From Fasciola hepatica (lineage: Eukaryota > Platyhelminthes > Trematoda > Plagiorchiida > Fasciolidae), in NCBI GenBank assembly GCA_948099385.1, contig CANUEZ040000129.1:6578501-6642500 (forward strand): 64,000 bases of DNA, written 5' to 3'. The notes under the pieces were generated by a model. It did no database searches, was not told the origin of the DNA, and saw only the letters and a program-made list of their open reading frames with translations. The position numbers and the translations under genes were made by a program. Of the stretch, positions 42,179-51,758 are shown one piece after another; the first letter of the stretch is position 1, and the number at the start of each line of letters is the position of its first letter.

Positions 42179-45100
42179 CTAGTCGCGAAAACGTGCTGGG
42201 CAACCGATCTTCCGACCGGAACGTGAGACGGGAGCCTCATTCACGGACGGGTGCGTAGGCGTGCTCTGCTGACTTGAACGTGAGACAGTATTCTCATTCG
42301 AGGACGTAGCAGGGCCAACTGGCTGCTGACTTGAACGTGAGACGATAGCCTCATTCGAAGTCGTAGCAGTACCAACTGGGTGCTGTCCTGAACGTGAGAC
42401 GATAGCCTCATTCGAAGTCGTAGCAGGCAACGCTAACTGCAGACCTTGACGTGACACGGAAGTGTCGTCAACAGGTAGTGCAGGGTTAACGTCGAATCTC
42501 ATGTCAGCGGGCGACACGCTATCATCAACGTACGCGGCTTTGAGACGATCGATGCTAACGGTATCGACGCGACCGTGTCGATCAACTTAAAAGGTCTTAT
42601 CGTGACGAGAAATCACGCGAAATGGACCTTCGTAAGGCTGTTGTAATGGTTTCCGTACCGAATCAACACGAATGAATACATGCGAACAAGTTTCGAGTTC
42701 GGTCGGAACAAAAACCTGTCGTCGCTGTATTCGAGTCTGCGCCGGAGCGAGATTTTGCATGTACGTAGACAAACGGTGAACGTTAGTCTGTACGGCAAGT
42801 GAATCTGTACTCCGTGGCGTAAAGAATTCCCCAGGCAGTCGTAATGTCGTGCCATAGACAAGTTCTGCGGCGGAACATTGGATATCTGCCTTTATGCAAG
42901 TCCTGATACCAAGCAGAACTAGCGGTAGCGTTTCGTACCAGTCGGGGCTCTCGTGTGCTCTAAGAGCCGCTTTGAGTTGGCGATGAAAACGTTCGACTAA
43001 ACCATTCGATGCCGGATGGTACGCAGTCGTGCGAATGCGTTCCGTACCCAGCATGTGAGTTAATGAAGAGAATAGATCGGACTCAAATTGTTGCCCTCGA
43101 TCGGTAGTGATTGTGGAAGGACAACCATATGAAGCTATCCATCGTTCTATCAGATGTCGAGCCACTGATTCGGCCGTGACGACAGAGATGGGAATAGCCT
43201 CGTGCCACCTCGTAAATCTATCGATGCACGTTAATAAATAGGTATACCCGTGTGATAGGGTCAATGGACCCACAATGTCTACGTGGATATGATCGAAGCG
43301 AGCATCAGGCGTAGCAAAAGTACCGATAGGCGAAGCTACGTGCCTATGCACTTTAGATCGTTGACATTGTAGACACTGTTTTGCCCACATACGAATATCT
43401 TTATTCATGGACGGCTAGACGTATCGTGCAGCTACTAATCGGAGACTGGCTGCGATGCCTGGATGTGAGAGTCCATGAAGGGTATCGAACACGAGACGTC
43501 GAAATGCAGAGGGTACAACTGGTCGAGGTATACCAGTAGAGATGTCGCAGAGTATAGTCCCAGCACTGGTGGCTAGAGGTACGGACTGACACTGTAGCGA
43601 CGATGACTGAGCTGCTTCCATACATGAAGAATCCTGTGCCTGTGCTGCAGCCATGGCAGGGATGTCTAAAACCGGAGATTTAATGGCATTAAGCGGAATA
43701 CGCGACAAAGCATCTGCAGCGCAGTTCGACTCACCTTTAACGTGTCATAGGTCAGTCGTGAACTGTGAAATATAGTCTAAATGTCTGACTTCTCGTGGAG
43801 AGTAACGATCAGACTTAGTATGCAATGCATACGTCAGAGGCTTATGGTCTGTAAAGAGGATGAAATATCGACCCTCGACTGCATGGCGGAAGTGCTTAAC
43901 GGCATTATATGCAGCCAGCAGTTCGCGACCAAAAGCACTATATTTGGTTTCCGTGGGATTGAGGCGTCGAGAGTAGAACTCTACTGGCTGCCATATCCCA
44001 GAAACAGACTGTTGCAGGACCGCTCCGATGGCAAAGTCGGATGCATCCACCGCTATGCTTAGCGTGTCGGATGGAACTGGGTGCATGAGGAGCGTGGTCT
44101 GAGCTAATGTCGCTTTAATCTCCGAAAACGCTACTCGTGCGGCATCCGTAAGCGACAACTTACGTGGATTGCCACGGAGTAGGTCAGTTAATGGAAGCAA
44201 ACGTTCAGCAGCATGGGGTATGAAACGACGATAAAAGTTAACTAACCCCAAAAATGCCTTGAGCTCCTTGATTGAGGACGGTACGGCGTAATCTAAAATA
44301 GCGCGCACTTTATCCTCGCAAGGCTTAATACCCTCTCGAGTGATCTTGTGGCCGAGGAACACAAGTTCCGGTTTGCCAAGTTCACATTTATCAGGATTGA
44401 CTACTATTCGATGTTCGGACAAACGTTGAAATAGAAGCGTCAAATGTTGGAAATGTTCATCTACGCTCGACGATGCGATTAGCAAGTCATCGATATAGAC
44501 GTGAACAAATTCCAAGTCTCGTGTAATGCTATCGATAAACCTCTGGAATGTCTGAGCAGCATTTCGCAAACCAAAAGGCATACGTAGGAACTCAAACAAA
44601 CCAAAAGGAGTCGTGACAGCGGTTTTCTCGACATCTTCAGCGGCGACTGGGATCTGGTGATAGGCTCGCACCAAATCGATCTTGGAAAATACAGTCGTGC
44701 CGTGAAGTGATGCCGTGATGTCGTGTATGTGGGGTATCGGATAACTATCGTAACGGGTAGCCGAATTTAGTGCGCGATAGTCGCCACATGGTCGCCAGCT
44801 AACGCCATCTTTCTTAAGAACCATGTGCAGAGGTGAGGCCCATGGACTGTGAGAAGGACGAACAATACCTTTAGAAAGTAAAGTGTCAAACTCACGTTTG
44901 GCGAAAACCAATTTGTCCGGTGCCAGTCGGCGAGGTCGTGTCGTGACTGGTGGTCCGTTAGTGACAATGTGGTGTGCCACACGATCGGTCACTGCGTCTA
45001 TCTCTTCAAATGGTTTAGTCACTATGGGGAATTTAATAAACAAAGACTGAAAATCGTGCGGAATGTTAGAAAACAATCCTGTGATTCGGTGCGCATCTGT

Positions 45101-45529
45101 TCGAGCTGCAATACCCGTAAATTTAATGTCCGACGAAGGATCGATAAGCTACAGCCTACGTGAATCAACAAGTAATTCATAGTGCTGCAGAAAATCGATT
45201 CCCAGTATGCCTGTGGGAACATCCGCAAGAATGAACGTCCACAGATACCGTCGTCGTGGTCCCAGGTTGACCGCAAGCTGTCTCGTGCCGTAGGTAGGAA
45301 TGGAGGAACCATTCGCCGCTGACAGCCGAAGCAAAGAAGCTCGTGGCTTGTCTTTACCAACCGGCAAGACAGAAACTTGGGCCCCAGTATCGACCAGGAA
45401 CCTAGCGTTAGTGCACGAATCATGCACGTAAAATAAACGGCCAACCTGAGACTGATTGCCGGCGAGTACGGCTGCTTCTACTCGCCGGCAGTGGCGTTTC
45501 CCGCCGCGTATGAACACGGCTGTCTGCAC
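42179..45529 (-). pseudogene. Gypsy pol: protease, RT, RNase H, integrase with four in-frame stops
   Basis: One uninterrupted frame apart from stops at 45149 (TAG), 43745 (TGA), 43415 (TAG) and 42587 (TAA). Protease: FLVDTGAQVSVLP near 45400. [16 protein letters not shown] near 44670, [13 protein letters not shown] near 44490. RNase [17 protein letters not shown] near 44030 and [14 protein letters not shown]. Integrase: LHGLSHPG and CLQCQRSKV zinc site, HVDIVGPL, TTDRGQQFES and GLVERFHRQLK. After the last internal stop comes a C-terminal tail with 19-residue repeats and a closing RSGRKIG-PARFRD typical of the clade. There are no frameshifts. The first codon of the open frame is not ATG. It is reached from Gag by a -1 shift in the ~50-base or longer overlap. 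Confidence 0.93.
42219..42470 (-). repeat. 57-base minisatellite coding a 19-residue repeat
   Basis: GAACGTGAGAC recurs at 42219, 42276, 42333 and 42390, exactly 57 bases apart, with a decayed fifth copy near 42445. On the minus strand each unit encodes VSRSxQxPVGxATxSNExx. It lies in frame in the pol C-terminal tail, after the integrase and the last internal stop. Confidence 0.9.
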
Positions 45530-46476
45530 CTACGGACGGCTGGTCCGAAAACGCGATGGAACCAACAAAAGCCGCTGGTAGGATGATCAAGTTTGGATGA
45601 GGCAGGTGAGGCGGATTCACGGCGGACGTGGGCAGTGGAGGGCGCCCGTCCGTGCCGTTGTTTACGTGGGCTACTGCGAGGAGTAGGTATTTTAACTCTG
45701 TCCTTGAAGGACAGGCGGCGCTGGATGGATCGAGAGTGCCGAGGCCTCTCCGGCGATTCATCCAGGTCAACACCCCTAGGATTGCGCGATGTCGTGGCAA
45801 TGAGGGGATTAGCCCCACTGCCGACACGTGCGACAATTTTGTCAGCCACGGCGGCTGCTCGTTCCAAGGACGAGTCCTCGAGGAGAGCAGTAACGGTGGT
45901 CTGAACGTGGAAGGGTAGAGAGTCCAACCACAGTTCCTTAACTTTCTCCGAATCCTTATCGGCGGGCCCTGCCAAAGACCGGAGATGAGCTAGGTGGCGG
46001 CTGGGTTTAGTATCACCTATGGGGTGCCGTGCTAGTAGCTGACGTAGCCGTTCCTCCCGAGAAGGAAGGAAATGTTGTAGTATAGCCTCCTTAAGCCGAT
46101 CGTACGGCTGCACTTGAGGAGGATTTAATACCAAATCACTCACCGAGGCGATAACATCACCTGGAATTGCCTCTAAGGCATAGGAAAATCGTTGGCGTTG
46201 GCCAACAATCCTAAGTGCCTCAAACTGCAGCTCTAAGGCTGCAAACCAAACCTCTGGATCATGAGGGATAAACGCCACTGGTTCAAAGGCAACCGCAGAC
46301 AGAGTGAGATCTGTGTCGAGCTGCGCCTTATCCTCTGACATGGTTACGTTGCGATAATATATCGTAAAAAATATATATATCGTGCAACGAAAGGAGGACG
46401 TGAAACGGCGATAAATCACAGACTCACCGGGCGGGCGAATAATCCAGGAGGATCTGGAAGTTTTTGGGCTCATCAA
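45478..46476 (-). CDS. Gypsy Gag with C-H-C-C zinc knuckle
   Basis: The frame is open from the LTR boundary. An ATG lies at 46473, and a second at 46341 (MSEDKAQLDTDL) is the likelier Gag start because the first falls in the primer-binding region. From 46341 the protein is 287 residues. The capsid part (FIPHDPEVWFAALELQFEAL ... LPSREERLRQLLA ... LWLDSLP) is that of CsRn1-type Gags. Near the C-terminus CWFHRVFGPAVRRCRQPC gives the spacing C-x2-H-x9-C-x3-C, an unusual knuckle known from that clade in place of CCHC. It ends at 45478 inside the start of pol. No stops, so Gag alone could still be made. Confidence 0.9.
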   Translation of the reverse strand: MMSPKTSRSSWIIRPPGESVIYRRFTSSFRCTIYIFFTIYYRNVTMSEDKAQLDTDLTLSAVAFEPVAFIPHDPEVWFAALELQFEALRIVGQRQRFSYALEAIPGDVIASVSDLVLNPPQVQPYDRLKEAILQHFLPSREERLRQLLARHPIGDTKPSRHLAHLRSLAGPADKDSEKVKELWLDSLPFHVQTTVTALLEDSSLERAAAVADKIVARVGSGANPLIATTSRNPRGVDLDESPERPRHSRSIQRRLSFKDRVKIPTPRSSPRKQRHGRAPSTAHVRRESASPASSKLDHPTSGFCWFHRVFGPAVRRCRQPCSYAAGNATAGE

Positions 46477-46888
46477 TATAGAAGACGTTCGGGAGCGGCT
46501 AGCGAACGTGTCTCCTATCGGGTCTAGCAGTGAATACCAACGATATCCCCTCTATCGGACGAATAGAGAAGACGTAAGTCGGTTTACAGATGCGAGGTGT
46601 ATTCTATATATCGTGGCACAGAAACAGTACCGATACGAGAAATACACCGAACGGAAAACGGAACGAAACGCGACGGCTGTGCTGAGAGCGAACCGCGAGC
46701 GAACGAACGAAAGTGAAAGTGATTTGAAACGAGGTCGACGGAAACCTCGGAAAAGTCAGTCCAGTAAAACGTAGGCAACCGGAGAACACTGAGGTCAATG
46801 TCAAACGTCAGAAAAGATCGTGGAGAAAATAGATCCAAAATGGTGTCCAGAAAATAGTCATTTTCTCAAAACGATCGAGGTCACTACA
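46477..46888 (-). repeat. 5' LTR of the Gypsy element
   Basis: 412 bases, partner of 41235-41646. The transcribed strand begins TGTAGTGACC at 46888 and ends next to TTGATGAGCCC, where a tRNA primer site would lie. I could not match that site to a particular tRNA. Confidence 0.95.
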
Positions 46889-47011
46889 CACGAACCAACT
46901 GTCTGTCACCGATGTCACCGATGGGCCGAACGAATAAACGAAGATGAGTCTTGCCTCGATTTAATATCTGCTCTAGGTCTTGCATGAATAACCAGGTAGC
47001 ACAACTTGACC

Positions 47012-47081
47012 GGCGGTGGTCAAGCGGTTATCATTATGGACTTTGGACAATAACGACCCGGGCTCGATCCACGCCACCGCC
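47012..47081 (+). repeat. tRNA-like SINE head or tRNA pseudogene
   Basis: Seventy bases with a perfect 7-base acceptor-like pairing (GGCGGTG with CACCGCC), an A-box-like TGGTCAAGCGG at its 5' part and a B-box-like GGCTCGATCC. The T stem does not pair well and the length is short by a few bases, so it is not a working tRNA. An A-rich stretch follows (to about 47180), as in tRNA-derived SINEs. Confidence 0.5.
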
Positions 47082-47859
47082 GGTCACTTTCCCATTTGGT
47101 AGCCTTTCATTGGCCGCGACCCTCTTCCTGAACTTTTGTACATTGTTGTATAGTAAGTAAAAAGGAAGTAAAAGGAGTATTTATTTTTTATCAGTATCAT
47201 CTGACTGCCGGTCACTGCTCGATAAAGGTGGTTAAATAAATAACGTATTCATAATCGCTGCTTCATGCGGGATTGCCACCAGAGATGGATAACCCACGGC
47301 TAGACTACAAACCTTATTCTTTACATTCCTCAGGATAGGTTCGTTGATTCACAAAATGTGACTTCGCTTGGAAAGTAGTGAAGCTAAGTTTCATTTTATA
47401 ACCCATATATAAACCCATGTCTAGGCTCGCTCCATATGGATCTGCACGAGACCTTTGGCGTCTGGATCTAAGCAAAACTAACTCGTGGTAATCTCTTTGG
47501 ATTCCAACTATGCTTTATTGGATATCTTTGTGAGAAAAGCATACTAAAGTTTCTAAGTCGTTCTCTTCTAGCCAGTTCAGTCTGCAGTTGTCAATAACTA
47601 CGGCTAATCCAGTGTCTAAATTTGTTTCGGTGATGTTCACTCCAGATGGGCACCCGCCACTGTGGAGTGTAAGCTGTGCGCAATACGTCACCGCAGATTA
47701 GTGAGAAACATTGTTTCTTCAGCGTTTGTAAATCAAAAACAAAGCACAGACAATGCAAAGCATATGCATTATTGTTTTACTGCGAATGAAAAGCAGAGAT
47801 AAAATACACGTTTTTCGAGGGGCTGTTGGAGATTTCTGTACGAATAATACTTCGCGGAT

Positions 47860-48165
47860 GCCCACACCCCAGCGCACAATGTTCGCTGAGGCAAGTGGTG
47901 GCTGGAAGACGAGCAAAGGTGTCCAGTTCATAACATGTGAGAAAAGTGTGAAAAACCTAGCGAGTTGACTTGGCCAGGTAAGGCGTGTTGCGCACCCACT
48001 CCGTGGTTAGATACATTGGAAGATATGGCCAGGTGTCGCGATCAATGCACTCTTGTACCTACGAACTTTGTTTATCGGCTTGATGCCGATGTTCGTATTC
48101 GTCTTCCTATTCCATTCATACTCTTGTTTTTCATTGTTCTGACTTTCGTTTCTACTGAGAAATAA
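47860..48165 (+). pseudogene. RTE-like LINE 3' end fragment (copy 1)
   Basis: Plus-strand frames give RTMFAEASGGWKTSKG and DTLEDMARCRDQCTLVP, the C-terminal 'RAMFAE..GWK..RG ... WL.TL.DMA..R.QWR' block of flatworm RTE-type ORF2. It is frameshifted. It is similar in sequence to 50898-51110 and 63793-63990 (shared CAT/AACAT and AAAAGCCTA..AGT-GACTTG blocks). Only the last part of the element is present, as expected from 5'-truncated retrotransposition. Confidence 0.6.
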
Positions 48166-48169
48166 CAAC

Positions 48170-50880
48170 TAGAACCACCGCACCCAGTGCATGGGTATTG
48201 GTTACTCCAAATGAACCGTTTTCCTACCGAAAATAGATGAAAGATTTTTCAAAATGTCTCAGGTGTGTTGTTGATTGCTTTTGTTCATGTCTCCATGTGA
48301 ATGTGTTCAACAATGATATGATATGGCTAAAAATCTGGCACCAAGCTAGTGCTCCTAATGGCTCCCAGTAAAATGTAGGACCAATATCTCTCTGGTTTAC
48401 ATTTAAGAACCCTCCTACTATTTTGGTCGTTGTAATCAGCTTCCCGTGCATCGAAGGATAAACAAATCGAGATCCTAAGTAATTTCACAATTTTTCCTTC
48501 CACTTATCAACATTCTAATTGTTATTATTTACACATGGCATTCATTATCTCTCTCTCTCTCTGTCCAATCATGGCATCTATTAGAACACAAAGTACCGTA
48601 GGTAATGTCTTTACACCGTTTCGTATAAAGATACGTGACCGCAATGTCATCGTTCTTGAGGTTAGCGGCGTCTAGCCCCCATAGAACTATCAGCGAACCA
48701 CCGTTGTGGTTCCTCAGTCGAATCTCCGAACGGGGACTTCTACTCATACTCTTGATACACAAATTAAGTTGTAAAGATACGTGGTTCTACACACAGCCTT
48801 CAGTCCTGTCGTATTTCTCTTATCGTTGTATGCCGACGGGCACTTTATAAGGGATTTGTAGGAAATTTCAGAGGTCTGTATGTATTGGTTAGTGTTGTAT
48901 GAGAAACGGCGGAAAGCTGCGGTAAAATACAGAAACAAACTTATTCATATTTATTTCCCTGTTACATTTTCCCCTTTCCTTGGGTTAGAACCGTGTCTCA
49001 CTCAAGGCTATCATTAAAGTTATAATTATACGTTTGTAGTTATTCTTAGGAGCTTCCAGGTTCACACACCAATATAGCCAGATTTTTCGCATATAAATTC
49101 GGATTTAGAGGTCCTACCCAATTTCTAATTACTGTGTAGTTGTACGTTCGAATGGTAATATTAATTTAGAACTAGTAAAATAATCGATTTGTGTGACCAA
49201 CGTTGAACTGTTGTATTTATCTTGACACCGTCAAAGACCATAGTGTACAAGTTATGCTATTCTAGCTTTTGGTTCCTGATGAGTCTCAGTTGAAGCATCA
49301 TTGATCCTGTCAGGACACTGTTAATAACGTAAGTGCATGACGCAATGTTAAAAGCTTGCCTCCGGAGAAATCCGTTTACACGCTTCCACACTTTGCCTGC
49401 TGTTATCTATATGGACCATTTGTGGATTCTAATTATTCATCGCGTAGAAGTCTATCCTGAAATATGTGCAGTAAAAGCCACTATGTTGTCCTCATCTAGG
49501 CCTCTTGCGGTGTCTTTAAGGCACACGGATAGATCCATTAGGAGCGAAATTCTTGCCATGAGCCTGTTTTTAGTTGGGGAAACGAGATTTTCCGAAAAAA
49601 AGCAGTCGCATGTTTCCTTTTTTTGTGCAATCCAGGCACTAACACAGTAGTTAAGTGTGAAACAACATTAGAAGCTGTTAAAATATGATCACTGATTTGT
49701 TTCCATCTCCGATGGGGTCGGAACAAATACCCAGACAGGTGGTTCTGGAATTGAGCCTCAAGAGTTTAACAATCAGGGTTTGTTACTGGAAGGGGAACAT
49801 AAATCAACAGATTGTGTTCTTCGACGCGTGTTGTAGTAGTTATTTCGTATAATCCGCTGCTAATTAGGACTAACAGACATCTAGGGATGGGCAAAGGCAT
49901 GAAATGTAAGCGTGTTCTCGTAAGGTATGCTAGGTTTGTGTCTGACAAGCTCACATGTTTCTTATATCAACAACTGTGTCTATCTAACTGTGCTCATTTC
50001 TACTGAGTTCTTACTCATGTGCGTCTAACTATTTTTTTAAAATCCAAACAGTAAATAAATTCGTTCCAAGTCCAATGTCAATACGAAAGTATGGAGAACT
50101 TAAGGACACAAAATACAATGACCGGGTTTCGGTGGCACCTCAACATGCGTACCAATTGTGGTAACGGTTCATTATCAGTTTTTCTGTTGATATCATCTCG
50201 CTTTCACGTTCTCGTACCTTGTGTGTGTGTATTTCACATAGTTTTACGGTTAAACCTACCGTAGAAAAGATGCTAAGAACATGTTATCATTGAGATTCAT
50301 AAGCATGCCATTACATCACACTTTATATGAACGGTATTAGGCGAACTAAACAAAACTAATGATGGGGCAACGGGTTGAAAATAAAGATAGGGGAGACTAT
50401 GTTTCACACGCGTGAACCAGATCCATCTATGAATCGTGGGCGGATTTCGTTGATGTCTATTCTAATAAATGGATCTGTGCTGTGTTTGAGGGTAGAGGAT
50501 GGACCAACGGCGCTCACGGTGCAGAGATGGGTCCGGGTACCCCATGTAAAACTTCGTCTGTCTTAATATTCGACCCATCGCTCTATCTTCAGTTTTTCTG
50601 TTCACTCAACATGGCATGATTATAAGTCACTGAAAACGAACTTGTTCGCCACCTTGTGCTTTTATTCATGCGTGAGACATTTGTAAAAACAGCCCTTTAA
50701 AATGTGAGTTGATTGTACTCTCAGCATTTCGTTACAGTAAACAAAACTGCAGTTTATGCCCAACAAGATTTACATGAAAGTGTGATGATGTTTTTCGAAT
50801 GTGATGTTGAAATTACGAGTGACATATTGGAAACCAGAGATCAGTCAGGCGATGAATCTAAACTGGTTTCAAGGGGGTTG
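48170..50880. other. Unrecognised
   Basis: No exon or named repeat that I can support. A short (CT)n tract lies near 48548-48563. Confidence 0.3.
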
Positions 50881-50884
50881 GCAT

Positions 50885-51110
50885 ATGTCGACGTGGTCAG
50901 TCCGTAACATGACAAAAGTATGGAAGCCTGAATTAGTGGACTTGGACGAGTAGGATATTAGGGAACACGGGGTGATGCGGCTGGATACCGCGGTCAGTGG
51001 CATACCTGCATTGAAATTCTTTCTTCAACAACATAGTTTTTGTCCCTAACTTTCTTTTGTGTCTGTTTCCTCTTTATGCTTCCGTTCGTTTCGCTCTCGA
51101 CTAGACGATG
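50885..51110 (+). pseudogene. RTE-like LINE 3' end fragment (copy 2)
   Basis: The stretch TCAGTCCGTAACATGA and the following ~80 bases (…AGTGGACTTGGACGAGTAGGA) align with copies at 63793 and 47921. The reading frame is lost. It ends about 400 bases upstream of the MYCBP-like gene. Confidence 0.45.
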
Positions 51111-51437
51111 CTGTGAGGTAGCGCACAGAGGCGCAAGGCTGTTGGTGTAAAGAACTGAACTGTTGATAATTTTCAGGTAGCATGATATGAAGACTAATTG
51201 AATGATTTTGTGCTAGCTATTTTGGTATTCCTTGTTAAGTATCCTCGTCATCCTGTTTCGTTGTTCGAACACTGTGAAAATAAATATGCGGCGGTTCAAG
51301 AGAAGGTCTTTCGTCCGTGAATATCTTTGACGTTAAAAAGATGTTGTATATGCGAAGTGAAATTAGAGAGAGTTAAGTACATTCCCTACTGTTCTTGCGC
51401 ATCCTGGTTTGCTTGTACAACCGCACGATAGTACAAT

Positions 51438-51452
51438 TTTTTTTTCTTCTAG
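51438..51452 (+). promoter_or_regulatory. Strong acceptor upstream of the MYCBP-like gene
   Basis: A run of T and C ending in CTTCTAG, 75 bases before the ATG. A second, weaker one (TTTTTAG) ends at 51486. Flatworm mRNAs are often trans-spliced, so this could be a spliced-leader acceptor, or it could end a 5' UTR intron. Confidence 0.35.
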
Positions 51453-51526
51453 ACATCTCGTTTTTCGTATCGTTCTAAATTTTTAGGTAGCCCGGTTTAT
51501 TGTCATCCACTTTCCAGATCCTCGTC

Positions 51527-51758
51527 ATGTCTTCTTACAAAGTGAGTTCTAGCAGTTTCTCTGAATATTATCTAACTAAAGCCTGGTGATTCGAAACGTG
51601 AAGAATTTCGAAAATATTTGGAAAAGGCAGGTGTATTGGATACTCTGACAAAAGGTAGGTAAACCATGGTTTTTCAAAGCGGATCATGTGTCATCTTTCT
51701 ACTAAACAGTACTTGTGGGTCTTTATGAAGAACCTTCAAAACCGGACAATGCACTAGA
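51527..51758 (+). CDS. MYCBP-like gene exons 1-3
   Basis: Exon 1 is ATG plus four codons (MSSYK), donor GTGAGT at 51542. Intron 1 is only 40 bases, with CTAAC-type sequence just before the AAAG acceptor. Exon 2 (73 bases) ends at donor GTAGGT (51655). Intron 2 is 55 bases, with acceptor CTAAACAG. Exon 3 (49 bases) ends at donor GTAAGC (51759). The exons are too short to stand out as open frames, and the call rests on the peptide match. Confidence 0.92.

Larger units (their letters stand above)
41231..46892 (-). mobile_element. Young Ty3/Gypsy retrotransposon (CsRn1-like), pol with stops
   Basis: A 5654-base element (41235-46888) on the minus strand, with two 412-base LTRs that I read as identical, flanked on both sides by CACG (41231-41234 and 46889-46892), a 4-base target duplication. 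Gag and pol overlap in -1 frame. The Gag knuckle is of the C-H-C-C kind reported for the CsRn1 clade of flatworm Gypsy elements. Pol is in the order protease, RT, RNase H, integrase and keeps one frame throughout, but it is cut by four in-frame stops. Identical LTRs mean a very recent insertion. The stops mean the proteins were probably supplied in trans. Confidence 0.95.

Noticed and set aside
46457..46476. tRNA primer-binding site for the Gypsy element
   Set aside because: TTGATGAGCCC lies in the right place, but I could not match it with confidence to any tRNA 3' end, so no primer is named.
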